Source: Hoplostethus atlanticus
Lineage: Eukaryota > Chordata > Actinopteri > Trachichthyiformes > Trachichthyidae
Direction of reading: 5' to 3'
Assembly: GCA_034670405.1 (NCBI GenBank)
Contig: JAXDDX010000004.1
Coordinates: 11,681,501 to 11,745,500 of the forward strand
Length of the DNA stretch: 64,000 bases
The position numbers and the translations under genes were made by a program. Shown here in pieces: positions 1 through 27,376 of this stretch (position 1 is the first letter of the stretch; each line of letters begins with the position of its first letter). The notes under the pieces are model-generated. The model was not told the DNA's origin, searched no databases, and was given only the letters and a program-made list of their open reading frames with translations.

Positions 1-143
1 TCGTCGTCCATCGGAGCTTGTTTTTGTCAAGCAAAGCAAGTGTAATCAGTGAACAGGGCCTTCAGGGTCTACGTCTCCACAGTGTTTTGGGAAGGGGATC
101 CATCTGTCCTTCATTTAGAAACATAGACAGTGGAGACAACAAG

Positions 144-503
144 TTAGAGTATTGTCTCATTAGTTATCAAAGTATAATAATACATTTGGTATAGTAGTAA
201 ATACCCCTGTCTCTGGAACAACATGTGTCCCTTTGGATTAGTTGAATCCCACCAGGATCTTGTCTCCGGTGTCCCTCTCAGCCTGCCCGTTGTCTCAATG
301 AAGAACAAATACTGAAGGTACTGAACTGCCCGCTCCTCTTGAAACATTAAGATGCAGGGATCTCTTTGCATTGCATGTTCCCCATGGAAAGCTTCAAAAA
401 GAGAACCGGCCAGAGGGCATTTCCTTTCCTTGATCCAATCCATTATTTTCTTCACACGACGTAGCATGACCTCATCCCGGGGCCCCATACTATTACGTTG
501 CAT
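144..503 (-). CDS. possible exon of an unidentified gene
   Basis: A minus-strand open frame of about 119 residues with protein-like composition. It has a basic, amphipathic stretch (MLRRVKKIMDWIKERK) followed by mixed hydrophobic and acidic sequence, without the low complexity of a chance ORF. The frame stays open upstream of the first Met to about 545. A possible acceptor (gagacgcag) lies just upstream, but I found no donor and no flanking exon. I do not recognise the family. It may be the last exon of a gene antisense to sash1, a retrocopy fragment, or chance. The evidence is weak. Confidence 0.22.
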   Translation of the reverse strand: MQRNSMGPRDEVMLRRVKKIMDWIKERKCPLAGSLFEAFHGEHAMQRDPCILMFQEERAVQYLQYLFFIETTGRLRGTPETRSWWDSTNPKGHMLFQRQGYLLLYQMYYYTLITNETIL

Positions 504-708
504 GACTGACAGCTGCCCTTGGCCCCATGTCCTGCGTCTCCCAGGGGGAGATCTGTGGATGTTTTGGTCTTACGGAGGGTGAGCTCCTGCATCGATAATG
601 TAGCCGGAGACGGTGCAGGGCTGGCAGCCACGTCTCGGGGGATGGCGGTGCAGTCACACAAGGGTAATTACCAGAGCGGGGGGGTTGGGGGGGGGGGGCA
701 GATGAAAT

Positions 709-1064
709 GATTTCAGCACCTCTGAATTAAACATGCTCCAAGGAATAGGAACAATCCACAGGCTGCCTCAGTATGAACGCAGGACCAGATAAGGGAACAC
801 ACACAGTGTTTCCAAGTGTGAAGTTTGTTGAATTTTAAAAGGGGAAAGGTCTCCATGTTTGATTTCAGCATGTCTGAATTAAACATGCTCCAAAGGGGGG
901 TAGGGGCAATCCACAGGCTGACGAACACAGAGACATCCACAGCCTCCTTGGTAAACAGTATTCCCAATGGGTGTCGTCTCTCTGTTTGGGTTCAGCACCT
1001 CTGAATCAGACATGCTCCAAGGAGTAGAGACAATCCAGAGGCTGCTTCGATACAGGATGGACAC
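709..1064. repeat. three-copy degenerate tandem repeat
   Basis: Three diverged direct copies begin near 709, 861 and 988. Each opens with a form of 'ttcagca..tctgaat..a', then 'acatgctccaa', a G-rich stretch and 'caatccacaggctg'. Copy spacing is about 152 and 127 bases. No coding frame is shared by the copies. Confidence 0.6.
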
Positions 1065-3010
1065 AAGGCCGTCCTCCGGGTTCTTTACAACACCGGATTA
1101 TACCATGAATCCTGCTGCATTATATAGTGCAGGTCAGTTTGGAGCTTTATCAGGGGTTTTGTGTGTTAAATCTATATGATTTAAACTAATGTTTCAAATC
1201 CCCATCAGATTTACAGGACAAAAGGCTTGCTCTTTACCTCCCTTCTACCCTTTTAATCTTCTTTGGAGCTTCACTCGGCTCCTTTTTTAATCCGGTCCCC
1301 TGGCTGGTTTCCTGCAGTGCCGAGGTTTTTGTTTTACTGCGGGCCAATAGACAACAATGAAGGTGCTTTTCGGAAAACTGGGTCCCGATGGGTATCTTTT
1401 TTTAAAGAAATCCTATTGAGAGCCATCCAGTAACTGGCACGACCTTCTTCTTCGTCCTTTCACCAAAAACCTGTTTGCAGTCATTCTCTGTTCTGTGTGT
1501 CCAACGTCCAATATGAAACAGCGAGATATGAAATCGCCTCCTTTGCATTGATGTCGGTCTTTTGTCTCTGCTCAGTGAGGGGGTGAGATATGGGAAGGCC
1601 AGGTGTTTTCTATGCAGCCTGTGAGTCTCTGACTGACGGCGTCCATGTCAGAGTGCGACCCCCCTCATCAAACCCTCATTTGGGACTTGTCAAAATCCAC
1701 TTAGCGCTCAGACGTGGCTGCTTGAGCTCTTCCAGTGATCCTCCTGTTGCCTTTAGGGGGGTTGTCTATCCAGCCTGGTCTCTGGGGGTACGCTGGAACA
1801 GCACTCACACACACTCACTCACACACACACACACACAGAGAGAGACAGACATTGATTGTTTCATAAATCAAATACATATTCTGAATTTTTCTCAGATAAA
1901 TATATCCAAGATTAAAGATAGAGCTGGGTATGAAACAGCAGTATCTTTTGGTACTGATGTTTGGTATCGGTATCTATTTTTAGGCATCAAAAACTATCAA
2001 AAGGATTTAAAGTGTTGGATTTTTTCTCAGGTTTTCCACTAGTCTAGCCATTTTATTGAGGAAATCAATAGAGTGTGATTCTATTAGGAGAGCAGGCAAC
2101 ATATACGCATGCTACACAGAAAATATGTTCCTCTCTTGCATAGTAAGGTGCTTTAATTCAACAGAAACAGGTATCAGAAGAAGTATTGCTTCAGAAGCAG
2201 CATCAGATTCACAGCATCTCACACACAGCAGCCAGTGATCATATGGACCAGCCGGGCCACTCCGCTGTGTAGCCAGGTGGAAAACTGCCCTTTCTGGCGT
2301 TAGCCGCCTCGGCCCTTGGCACCTTGTTCTGAACGCAGCCCTCTGTCCACCATCCATCTGCAGTTCAGTTTAATCTCCAGCCTCCTGCTGCAGGTCGTAT
2401 GGTGGCGGTGGTATTGTTGCCTCCTTCGGTCACTGAAGGTGGAGATCAGAGACAGTCGGGTCACAGGATTTCCCCTTAATCTCGCTGATTGATACCACGG
2501 GTAGCGAATGAGGTCACCACCCTAATGCCTTAAGGATATCTAAAGATGTCGATGTGTAGAAAGTAGATGGCACTCAGCGGAGGTGGAAAATCCCTCTTCT
2601 CCCTTCTGCACATTGAATTCCATATTCCTCTACAGTTTGTTTAGGTTGGCAGGAAATACTTAGTTAGTTCCCGTTGGGTTTTTTTGCTGTTTTTTTCATG
2701 GCAATTTAGTGGTTTATTATCGAGATGGCATATACAAGATGATAGCATCATCACCCTGACTTTCCTTACCATCTCTCTATCATTAGCGCCCCAGTAAGAG
2801 TTGCTATTTGCTGCCCCCTGCTGGTGGATCTGCTAGTGTGCTTAATAATTATCAAAAAGGGTTGCACCTAATGCATTTAGACATATTTACACAGACATAT
2901 TTATATGGACAAAGTAGGTCTGTTGTAAGGTTATTCTCAAGCTTGCATCAGAGGTCATGAGTCAAACCTACCGCGTTGCCACTGTGCAGCATGTACCTTA
3001 GCCTGCTTAG
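1065..3010. other. non-coding stretch upstream of sash1
   Basis: No splice-bounded coding exon can be supported here. A (CA)n tract lies near 1803-1838, and the longest open frame (1590-2042) runs straight through it. The rest is unremarkable AT/GC-mixed sequence. Confidence 0.5.
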
Positions 3011-3080
3011 CCACCAGGATGCTCTGATGTGGGCCTTAGCCACCAGGATGCTCTGATGTGGGCCTTAGCAGTCAGGATGC
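3011..3080. repeat. 29-bp direct tandem repeat, about 2.4 copies
   Basis: The unit beginning 'ccaccaggatgctctgatgt' is repeated exactly at 3011-3039 and 3040-3068, then partly and with changes to 3080. It is a short minisatellite with no coding signal. Confidence 0.8.
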
Positions 3081-3329
3081 CATGTCATCCCTCCTCTTTC
3101 CCTCATTCACTCATTTTCACACCAAAAACTACAGGGATTCGGTGTTTCCCCAGATGTGTATTCTTGGCCGTGTGTTAAAGCCTCTGAACCAGTAGTTAGA
3201 CGATGGGAACTCTCCACTGAAACCTCTCCAGCTCTTGAAGGCCTCACTGCAGCTGTGCCACTTTTCATTTCACTACACACCCCGTGTGTGTATGTGACAA
3301 ATAAAGTTCTTGAATCTGAATCACTATAC

Positions 3330-3406
3330 CGGCGGTGGACAACATGACTGGCCGAAATCTGATATTTCATAAAAAGCCAATATTGGCCAATGTGTCGGTC
3401 TAACCC
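3330..3406. repeat. fragment of TIR repeat family B
   Basis: Contains 'gccaatattggcc' and ends 'cggtctaaccct'. These motifs recur in the fuller copies at 8038-8513, 34056-34376 and 36556-36945, so this is a truncated copy of the same MITE-like family. Confidence 0.55.
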
Positions 3407-3428
3407 TCCTACAGACATACACATGCAG

Positions 3429-3462
3429 ACACACACACACACGCACACACACACACACACAC
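3429..3462. repeat. (CA)n microsatellite
   Basis: Dinucleotide CA/GT run with one interruption. Confidence 0.9.
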
Positions 3463-3656
3463 AGAGGTGGTGGTTTATTTGAACATATGAGTCAGCCAGT
3501 CCCTGTGGGCCACAGCTGGAGGGAGTAGAGCGCCCCACCCAGCAGCTCCAGCGTCATATGTGGTTACCCCCTCCCCTCCCTCCCCCACCTCCCCTCCCTC
3601 CCTGCAGACAAACCCCCTCTGATTTATGCCTGCCGGACACCCCTCCCCTTGACTTC

Positions 3657-3791
3657 AGGAGGTATTGTTCTCCATTCACTGAACTGAGTTAAGTTTCAAA
3701 ACGGAGCTTTTCACTTCCAGCAGTGTCGCGGAGCTGAAGAGCAGCCAGCGCCGGGCAGCTACTCTTGGCAGCTCGATGCCTGCTGGTGGTG
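3657..3791 (+). promoter_or_regulatory. sash1: possible alternative first exon or promoter of sash1
   Basis: A pyrimidine-rich block (3560-3650) is followed by GC-richer sequence with an ATG at 3776 and a good donor (gtgagt) at 3792. Splicing to the first recognised sash1 exon (6222) would be out of frame from this ATG and would stop quickly. If it is an exon, it is 5' untranslated or carries a small upstream ORF. The canonical SASH1 first coding exon, which should end in phase 0, was not found and probably lies upstream of the window. Confidence 0.25.
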
Positions 3792-6221
3792 GTGAGTGTA
3801 TTTTTATGTTTAAACCGGAATGTCGACGGCTGTTAGTTTTTACGTGGATTCACAGGGAGGGATTTTCATTTATGTAGCTGTTGTTTCAAATGATAACCGA
3901 GAGATTCAGTTCATTAGAAATAGCTGAAACAAGTTTTGTTCTCTCATGATCTTTTGAAACTCCCTGTCAGTGATGTTGTCCACATGTGTTCTCGTGTCCT
4001 ATATTGGCTCGTTGCTCTGAAACGAGGTTGCCGGGTGGATTTCGGTTTTTAGCGGACACGTGTGTTTGATGAGACTCATTAGAGTGATTTATCCTAAAAC
4101 TCGGGAGACGTCTATTTGGATTCAGGATATTAGAGGGAATACGAGCACACATAGGATAAGGCCTGTCTGGAGCAATCACAGCTCTGCTACATCAGGCCAG
4201 ATGTGGTATTCTCCGTAATACAGTTCTGGGTCAAATGCTATTGGCATATATGTCTCAGTGTTTGTTTCAACGGGTCCAGATGGGTCAATTCATGGACAAT
4301 TTAATTTCAGATAATTGTGCTAAATTGACTTTTGAATAGTTTAAACTTTCTGACACTCTTCGTAAACTACCTACCTGGGTCTGTGAGCAGGTTTGAACAC
4401 AACACACTATTTTCTCTCCTAATATTTGACCCAGTTCTGGCTCTCCTAAATGGACGCGACTGTAAATACACTCATTAGACACTCGGGGCCCCCGGGGGCA
4501 CGTGGATCTTTTGTCTGCCTGTGAGATGCTTGTTTCCCAAGAAATGTGACACCACACTCTCCTTTTCAAGCCTCTGTGGTTGATGTCTCATGCTGCAGTT
4601 TTGGCTCGGAGACCATTAATTTGCAGATAGAAGGAAATGTGAGGCACGCCGAAATGTTTTTCCCCAAAGGGCTCGTTTTGAAAAGCCTCTTCTGCCTGTA
4701 AAATGGATTTTGACTGTTCGGGGGTCAGCCTGGTTTCCATACAGCGAAGGTCTGTTTACTGTTATCTGTACTGGGGATGCACACACACACGCAGCGTGCC
4801 TAACAAGCACTCAGGGCGATGCGATATCATGTGGCCGTATCACAATAGGCTGTTTATGTGGATCGCTTGGCAGTCTGCAGCAGAAGAGTGGCTGCAGCCA
4901 GGCACAGTGCCGTGCCTCAACCTCATTTCTTTTACTGCATGAAAAGCAGCCAGATTTTCGGGCCCATATTCGACCCCGGGGCCATGTCATTTAGCAAATG
5001 AATGGCCCTCTTTTCTGGACAGTTGAGCCAGTCACAGTCCATCATACCACGAGACAAGCGAGCCCACAGTATTGCGTTTCACAGCAGGGGACTGTTTTGA
5101 CCAGGCGCATTTGCATCCCTTCGGGGGAATGGCACGAGGGAAGCACAATGGTAATAACACTTACAGTTTATGGACGTACTGGACGCCTGTTAGTGAAAAG
5201 ACAGTTGGGTAAAAGCTTGTGTTTGTCTGTCCAGGCTCAAGGTACTTTATCTTTATTTATCCCCAGTATGTCCTTTTGTTTCATCATCTTCACTACTGTG
5301 TATTTGCTGGTCTTATTTAACGTCCTACTCTCTGTGGCAGCAGTGACACAATCCCCCCCACTGGGTTCAATAAAGTTTCATCTAATCTGATTGAATCTGG
5401 ACAATCCGTAGAAAGTCACATCATTATATTTTTGTTATTTAGTTTATAGTTTTGTTATATGACCCAAGAATTAAAGAAAAGTTCACATAATGGTCAACAG
5501 GAGCTGCTTGAATGCGGATTAATGGATCACAAAGTTAATAAGTTATTTGATATTATTTTCTATAATTTGTGTTTTAATTTCCTATCTAACTAAATTTACT
5601 CGCTTGGGGAAAAATGTTTATCTGTTTTGGTATTTGAACTATTGATTTATGTGAGTTTGAGACACTTAAACAGACAAAACTCACACAATACGATAAATGT
5701 CTTTGTCACATATTCAGAATATTTTCTGGAACTGAATGTGTATTTTGGTCCTAAAGGTCACTGGGTCATAGAAATCAGCAAAGACTGTCTTCTTCCCGCA
5801 TGGCAATGGGCGCACAACTTCAGGTCACACAATGGTAGGAAGCTAAGAGGGGTTTACAACAAGGAGGCTTCTGACTGACTCTGGCTTGATTTACGGTAGC
5901 TTGAACCGCGGCCTCTTGAGTCGACTCCTGGTGACTGTAAGTGAGCTCAGCGCGAGTCGCAAGCTGCGTCACACGGTGCTTCCTGTAGCCAGGGGGGTCA
6001 CAGCTGAGCAGGCCTGAGGAGGTGGGAAGGGTCACCGGGCAGGAAGACGGCAAGAGAGGGACAGTGGCGGTATCACAGCTGGAGGACTGTCGGTGTTTCC
6101 TGACTATTCTGGTGTTGTTGATGTACTATCACGACAACGGTCAGTTCTTACTGTGTTTGCGGTGTCGTTTTTTTTCTTTCCCGATCTCTGCTCGTACATG
6201 AACGCCTCGTGTGTCTTTCAG
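3792..6221 (+). other. presumed 5' intron of sash1, no gene seen
   Basis: About 2.4 kb without a supportable exon. A stretch near 5236-5385 resembles a retroposon tail (ending in 'ttcaataaagtttcat'). Open frames of 60-130 codons occur on both strands but lack splice context and family resemblance. Confidence 0.45.
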
Positions 6222-19214
<12,993 letters not shown>

Positions 19215-19404
19215 CTGAGTGTGAAGGCTCCTCTTGATGACACGTGAGATTTTGCCTGCACTTCGACATAGAAGAGACCAACGGAAGATGTTTGACGTGG
19301 ACTTACATGGCATGACGTTAGCAGGGTGTAATATTGTAAATGGGCATTACTGGCTTCTCTAGATGGCTGCTGCACTTGTCAACTAGCATTCATAAAAAGA
19401 CAAA

Positions 19405-19410
19405 AATAAA
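19405..19410 (+). terminator. sash1: poly(A) signal of sash1
   Basis: AATAAA about 190 bases after the sash1 stop codon (19212-19214), in AU-rich sequence and before the ddo-derived duplicate. It is the best candidate for the main 3' end. Confidence 0.6.
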
Positions 19411-19617
19411 TATTGCGAGAGCTTTCAAATTAAGACTCAACGTTGACCGCTGTCACCGAACTGAGCTGAGGTAGCCTGTAAATACATGCAAGTACTGAAG
19501 CGTCGATACTGAATTTCATGGAGTTACAATACAATACAATAATCTAACATGAGCGACTCAAGGGCAATAAAAAACACATTATATTTTACATGTTTTGGAA
19601 ATGACATTTATTGTGTA

Positions 19618-19795
19618 TTTAGCAGCAGGATTTGTTCACAATCTGGCCCATTTATTGTGTATTTCATCAACACACTGCCTGACCAGCCCCAGGGCGTCCA
19701 GGGCGGAGCCCCAGCTGAGGGTGACCCCCCAGCCCCCGTGGCCATAGTTGTGGACCACAGGCACCCGGCGGCCCTGCAGCAGAACCAGCTCCCTC
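19618..19795 (-). pseudogene. partial duplicate of the last ddo exon
   Basis: Near-identical to 20118-20294, the 3' end of the ddo coding exon, in the same orientation. The match covers roughly the last 50 codons. The ancestral C-terminal codons are altered: 'tgtggaggcat' in the gene is replaced by 'catttattgtgtat', a sequence also present just outside the copy at 19605-19620. No upstream exons accompany it, so it is a fragment and not a second gene. Confidence 0.85.
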
Positions 19796-19804
19796 AATAC
19801 ATTA

Positions 19805-19974
19805 TTTATTAATTGTATTAATGAACAGTGACATTAATACATTAATAAATGGAATTTTAATTTATATTTAATCTGATAGTCAATTGTATTTATATTTAAC
19901 TATCAGATTAAATATAAATTAAAATTCCATTTATTAATGTATTAATGTCACTGTTCATTAATACAATTAATAAA
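19805..19974. repeat. perfect long inverted repeat (palindrome)
   Basis: Arms 19805-19880 and 19899-19974 are 76 bases each and perfectly complementary by base-by-base pairing, with an 18-base loop. The sequence is AT-rich and carries no ORF. It lies ten bases from the end of the ddo duplicate. It could be a foldback MITE or a replication-slippage product. Confidence 0.93.
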
Positions 19975-20136
19975 ATAATTTCCCTCTTATACAGTGTAAA
20001 AACCAAACAGCTCAGATTTCTACGTGCACTTTTTCATCACAATTTCATCTTTAAATAACTTCTATCAGTAGTTTTCTTTACTTGAAGTAAAGTGTTATTG
20101 GCACCAGATCCAGTAGAATTTAGCAGCAGGATTTGT

Positions 20137-21660
20137 TCACAATCTGGCCTGTGGAGGCATTTCATCAACACACTGCCTGACCAGCCCCAGGGCCTCCAGG
20201 GCGGAGCCCCAGCTGAGGGTGACCCCCCAGCCCCCGTGGCCATAGTTGTGGACCACAGGCACCCGGCGGCCCTGCAGCAGAACCAGCTCCCTCTCCACCC
20301 TCGGGTTCTTCCTGCCCGGCCTCAGACCGACCCACTCACTGAGCACCTTGGCCTTGCTCAGCGAAGGCTCCAGCCTGCTGCAGCGCTCCAGGATGCTCTT
20401 CGTGTCTCCTTCATCCACTTCTAGTCGCCAGTCACCCTCCTGCCTCGTGCCGCCTATAGTGACGCTGTGTATGCCGGGGTAGATGTAGGTCTTTCCATCT
20501 CCGTCTCTGATGAAGTGCTTGAGCCAGGGGGCCTGGACCCTGAGGACCTGGCCCCTGACCGGATGCACCTGAGCATCCCCCACCAAGGTGTTGGAGCCCA
20601 GGCCAGAGCAGTTGACAATGACGTTGTAGCTTTTGCTTAACTCCTGAAGGTTGTTGACTTTCCTCTGTTCAACTTGGCCTCCAGCTTTTCTGAACCTTAA
20701 GAAAACAAGAATGAAGAGGATAACTTGGTGTGACCATTTTTTTGTGTGACCATGATTGTTATTGTTAACTGTTAAGTATTTCTTTAGAGACATAATACAA
20801 TAAATGTTTCTTGGCAATAGAATTTAAATAAAAAAATGTAAGAAAACCCTGGATGGCTTCAACTCAAACTATATTGACCCGAGACCAACAGGTATAATCT
20901 CATGTCACTCAATAGATAATAATGACACACAGTTTTATTATGAATAGCCAGAGGAGGAACCTTTTCTCTAGCCACGGCAGGTAGCTGGAACATTCACATT
21001 TTAAGGTGGTGAACGCCTGGCCGAACTTGTGATCTGGAAAACGCTCCAGTTCGCGGTCGGTCATGAGTCGAAAGCCAAACACCAGGTCCGACAAGAATGG
21101 CTTCTGATCAGCGGGAACCTCCTTGAAAATTTGCCAACTAGAAAAAAAAAATATATATAATTAAAAATCGTTGAATGTAAAGTGATGATATAACAGTAAC
21201 TTGGCAAAATATCAGCGTCTTTTAGGTCATATAACACCAATTACCCTGAGATCATCATTACTCCAGCTTCTGACGAGTGTTGAGATTGAACGATGGCCAA
21301 CAAGTGATCGAAACCTTCCTTGAACCAGCGTCTTTGTTGCTCCAGAGGAATATCTAGTTGGGAAATGCCATCAGCCATATGAAAAATAATGTTTAATTAT
21401 TGTTGTACTATATATTATATTAATTGGACAATATGTGGAAAAGAGACACAGAGTAATTTGTCTTTTGTGACTGAAATATTCTGCGTACCTGGAAACTTTG
21501 CACCGAACAGTAGCCCGGCAGCCACATCACTGGTGGTGTCTGGGGAGAATTTGTCGGCCAGCAGAGTGACCGAGCAGAAGGGAAGAGCCTCGGCGATGCA
21601 GACCGCAGTGGAGAAGCCCACCACACCTGCCCCCACAACTACAACCTTCACACTTTTCAT
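20137..21660 (-). CDS. ddo: D-aspartate oxidase
   Basis: FAD flavoenzyme that oxidatively deaminates D-aspartate and other acidic D-amino acids in peroxisomes, giving oxaloacetate, ammonia and hydrogen peroxide. Four exons join in frame: 21489-21660, 21245-21353, 20961-21137 and 20137-20695, encoding 338 residues against about 341 in human DDO. The N terminus has the dinucleotide-binding motif GAGVVG and [14 protein letters not shown]. Later family signatures are [27 protein letters not shown] and [10 protein letters not shown] near the C terminus. The last three residues, ARL, fit the PTS1 peroxisomal consensus. It is DDO rather than DAO by overall resemblance. It converges on sash1, and a copy of its last exon lies just beyond its 3' end. 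Confidence 0.95.
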
Positions 21661-23276
21661 CGGGGATCAAATCTGTGTCTGACACTGTGGGCAGAGTGTT
21701 GTGTTACACGTCTCTTGTTTGCTGCGTGACAACCTTTTTATCAACCACACTTCCTTCATAACTGCACATTGGACAGTCCAAGGATCAGTGAAGTTATGCC
21801 GTACTGCCATTATAGTGAATTACACAACATATTAAGGAACGGACCAAAGTTAAGTCTTGCACACCCTTCAGAAATCACCTGTGCACCAATTTCTTTCCAG
21901 TATAATCATTTTTATTATCTTTTGGATGATTTGAACTTAAAGTGCAGTCTGTCCCCAGAGCCTTTCTTAACAGTAAAACATTGTGATTTCCATGGCATTT
22001 TCATTGATCACTGTATTATGCACAATAATAAAAAACGTATTGTGATTATTGTGATTTCCTCTTGATAGCCAAAATACCAAGTTGCAACACAAGAAAAGAA
22101 AATAGCCAACTTATAATACAATTAGGTTAGCACAAGACTGGACCACTAGAAAAATGTAATGAATGAATTCCTTTTGTTCATTAACCAGAGGGTAGTTTCG
22201 TTCTGACCTTTGGAGATCATTCAGGAATAGATTCACCTTCGTATGGGGCAGTGTTTAGCTCAAAACACAGTGACTGTACCTCTCCAAAATAGTGTTGGTG
22301 GAATATACATGGCAAACGAGTCTACGCTTGTTTGTTTGTTTGGTTTTTAATTTTCCAAAGAATGAATTTCTGGAGTGAATATGATGCCGATACAATTTAC
22401 ACGTTTTTAGTGAGTCACAGATGTTAGTAATAATATGCTTAAATTCAGCGGGTGATCTGAGGTCGTAGTTGAACGAGTTTTACTTCTCCGTACTTCTGTA
22501 CTTCTGTAGATGCCTTTACCAGGTGTGGCTCTGCGCCTCAGGCAGGGCTGTGGTTGAGACTGTGCACCTCAAGGTCTGGGTTAGGGAATGCGCACACAAC
22601 TGAATGCATATTGACAAATGCATATTCAAGACTCACAAGGCAGATTTGAACTGAGATGCGTGCAAATTTTGTGTTGTTTTGCTGTGCAGTGTGCACAACA
22701 CCTGATTCATGTGTGTGTGGCTCACAAAAAACACTAGAGTTGTGTTTTGCTGTGCATAAATTCTAATTCACATTTGTGTCGTACTTGGGTCGTACTTGGG
22801 TTTTTGGAGCCAAAGCTCCTTGAACTCTGCTTTTATGACACTTAGAGAATAAACTACAAGCACTTACCTTTCAGGAGAGAGATTATACACCTAGTCAAAG
22901 GGTTCAACAGCAATAACCATTCTATTTTGGGTATGGCATTGCCTTTACGAGTCAATCCATAGGTTATAGAAAATAAAAAATAAAAATCTAATGACAGATC
23001 AAAACGTCCGTCAACCTGCTGCCACGGTCTCCCGGTGTCAACAACCCGGCATGTCTGCCTCTACTTGCCAGCTGGAATCCCTGCAGCGAGTCAAGGTCCT
23101 GAAGGAAGCGTCTTCAACTATTACAAACATATTTAATAAACAAGAAACATGCATGAGAGCAAAAATTAGAAAGTTTGCACGAATCGTTTCTTCTATCGTT
23201 GTTTATGCTTTTGGCGAATCTCCAAAGAAAAACAGATCGCTAAATACCTCATTAAAACCAGAAATTTGACAGTTGA
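21661..23276. other. ddo-zbtb24 intergenic region
   Basis: About 1.6 kb between divergently transcribed genes. Apart from the rRNA-like fragment at 22424-22468, I see no gene. Short open frames lack splice context. Confidence 0.5.
22424..22468 (-). rRNA. 28S rRNA 5'-end fragment (pseudogene scrap)
   Basis: The reverse complement contains 'ctacgacctcagatc' and 'acccgctgaatttaagcata', the ITS2/28S junction and 5' end of vertebrate 28S rRNA. About ten bases normally between these blocks are missing and a few extra bases follow. It is far too short and altered to be functional. Confidence 0.6.
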
Positions 23277-23438
23277 TCTATAGCGCGAGCGACGGGCTGA
23301 CTCCGGTTAGGAGAGCGTGCGCTCTTGCTATCCGCAGCGTATGTAGATCATCCCGTACTACACCGCGTGTAGCTGTTCTCAGAACCACACCTCTCGCGAT
23401 AACTCATCCAAGTCCTCCATCCCCGATACAAATACAAG
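23277..23438 (+). promoter_or_regulatory. zbtb24: zbtb24 5' untranslated exon and CpG-rich promoter
   Basis: CpG-rich sequence ends in 'caag' followed by the donor gtaagg at 23439. The next acceptor (ttacttccag) ends at 23920, 23 bases before the start codon. A TCTCGCGA octamer lies at 23392-23399, a core element of TATA-less vertebrate housekeeping promoters. The exon start is not resolved. Confidence 0.5.
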
Positions 23439-23943
23439 GTAAGGTCCTAAAAGCTCAGTATGTTGAATTCCACCGCGGTTTGATCCCGTAAGGACTTGGG
23501 GTTCGTCCCACGCGCGGTATTACTTTTATTTTCAGTACTTTTTCTTTCAGCCGCACGTCTTGCCATCGTATTTATATGGGGCCTACTTCTGGCAAGCCCA
23601 CCAAACGGCGGATGCATTGTTTGAGACGATGTAGCTTGCTAGCTAACCTACATCTGGTTTCACATGTATCACTGCATACGCTTATTTCACTTTTGAGACA
23701 ACGTCAAACGTGAGATCAACGTTAAATAAGCAGCGTAAATTCTGCTGTATTTTTTTTTCAAGAAAGCCTTTCTATTAAATGTGACCGATTATCCAGTGGA
23801 GTTGTAAAGGTAGACGCACATTTGCACAGACAGATGTGCACTTGACCCATTCATTGCTCTCATTTAGTTGTATGCATTGTTGCCCTGTCTTGACAACGAA
23901 TTGCCTCTCATTACTTCCAGGAGTAAGAGCGGCTGTGGGGAAA

Positions 23944-27038
<3,095 letters not shown>

Positions 27039-27370
27039 GTTGAAGGCTGACTGACTGGTTGTGTTTGTGTGTGGTTGTTAAATCCATTTGTCCTCCCAAC
27101 TGATAATGGTGCTACACTATACAGCCATAATGTGGTAATGGTGGTCATAGTCCTAAGTCATGTTACTGTAAAGATATTTCTTGATCAAAAAAGGATTAAT
27201 ACAACATTTACAGTATTTTGTTTATTCTCAACAGATAGAAGTTTTATCATACAATCAATTTGATATGAGAAATTGAAATAAGGACCACAACAGTACAATG
27301 CTGCTGCACTGTGTGTTGAAGGCAAGACATCCATATGACAGAGTTTTTAAAATGCTGTGAAAATATTGAC

Positions 27371-27376
27371 AATAAA
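27371..27376 (+). terminator. zbtb24: poly(A) signal of zbtb24
   Basis: AATAAA about 335 bases after the stop codon (27036-27038), in AU-rich sequence. Confidence 0.55.

Noticed and set aside
1590..2042. 150-codon frame upstream of sash1
   Set aside because: It runs through a (CA)n repeat (HTHSLTHTHTQ) and lacks splice signals or homology.
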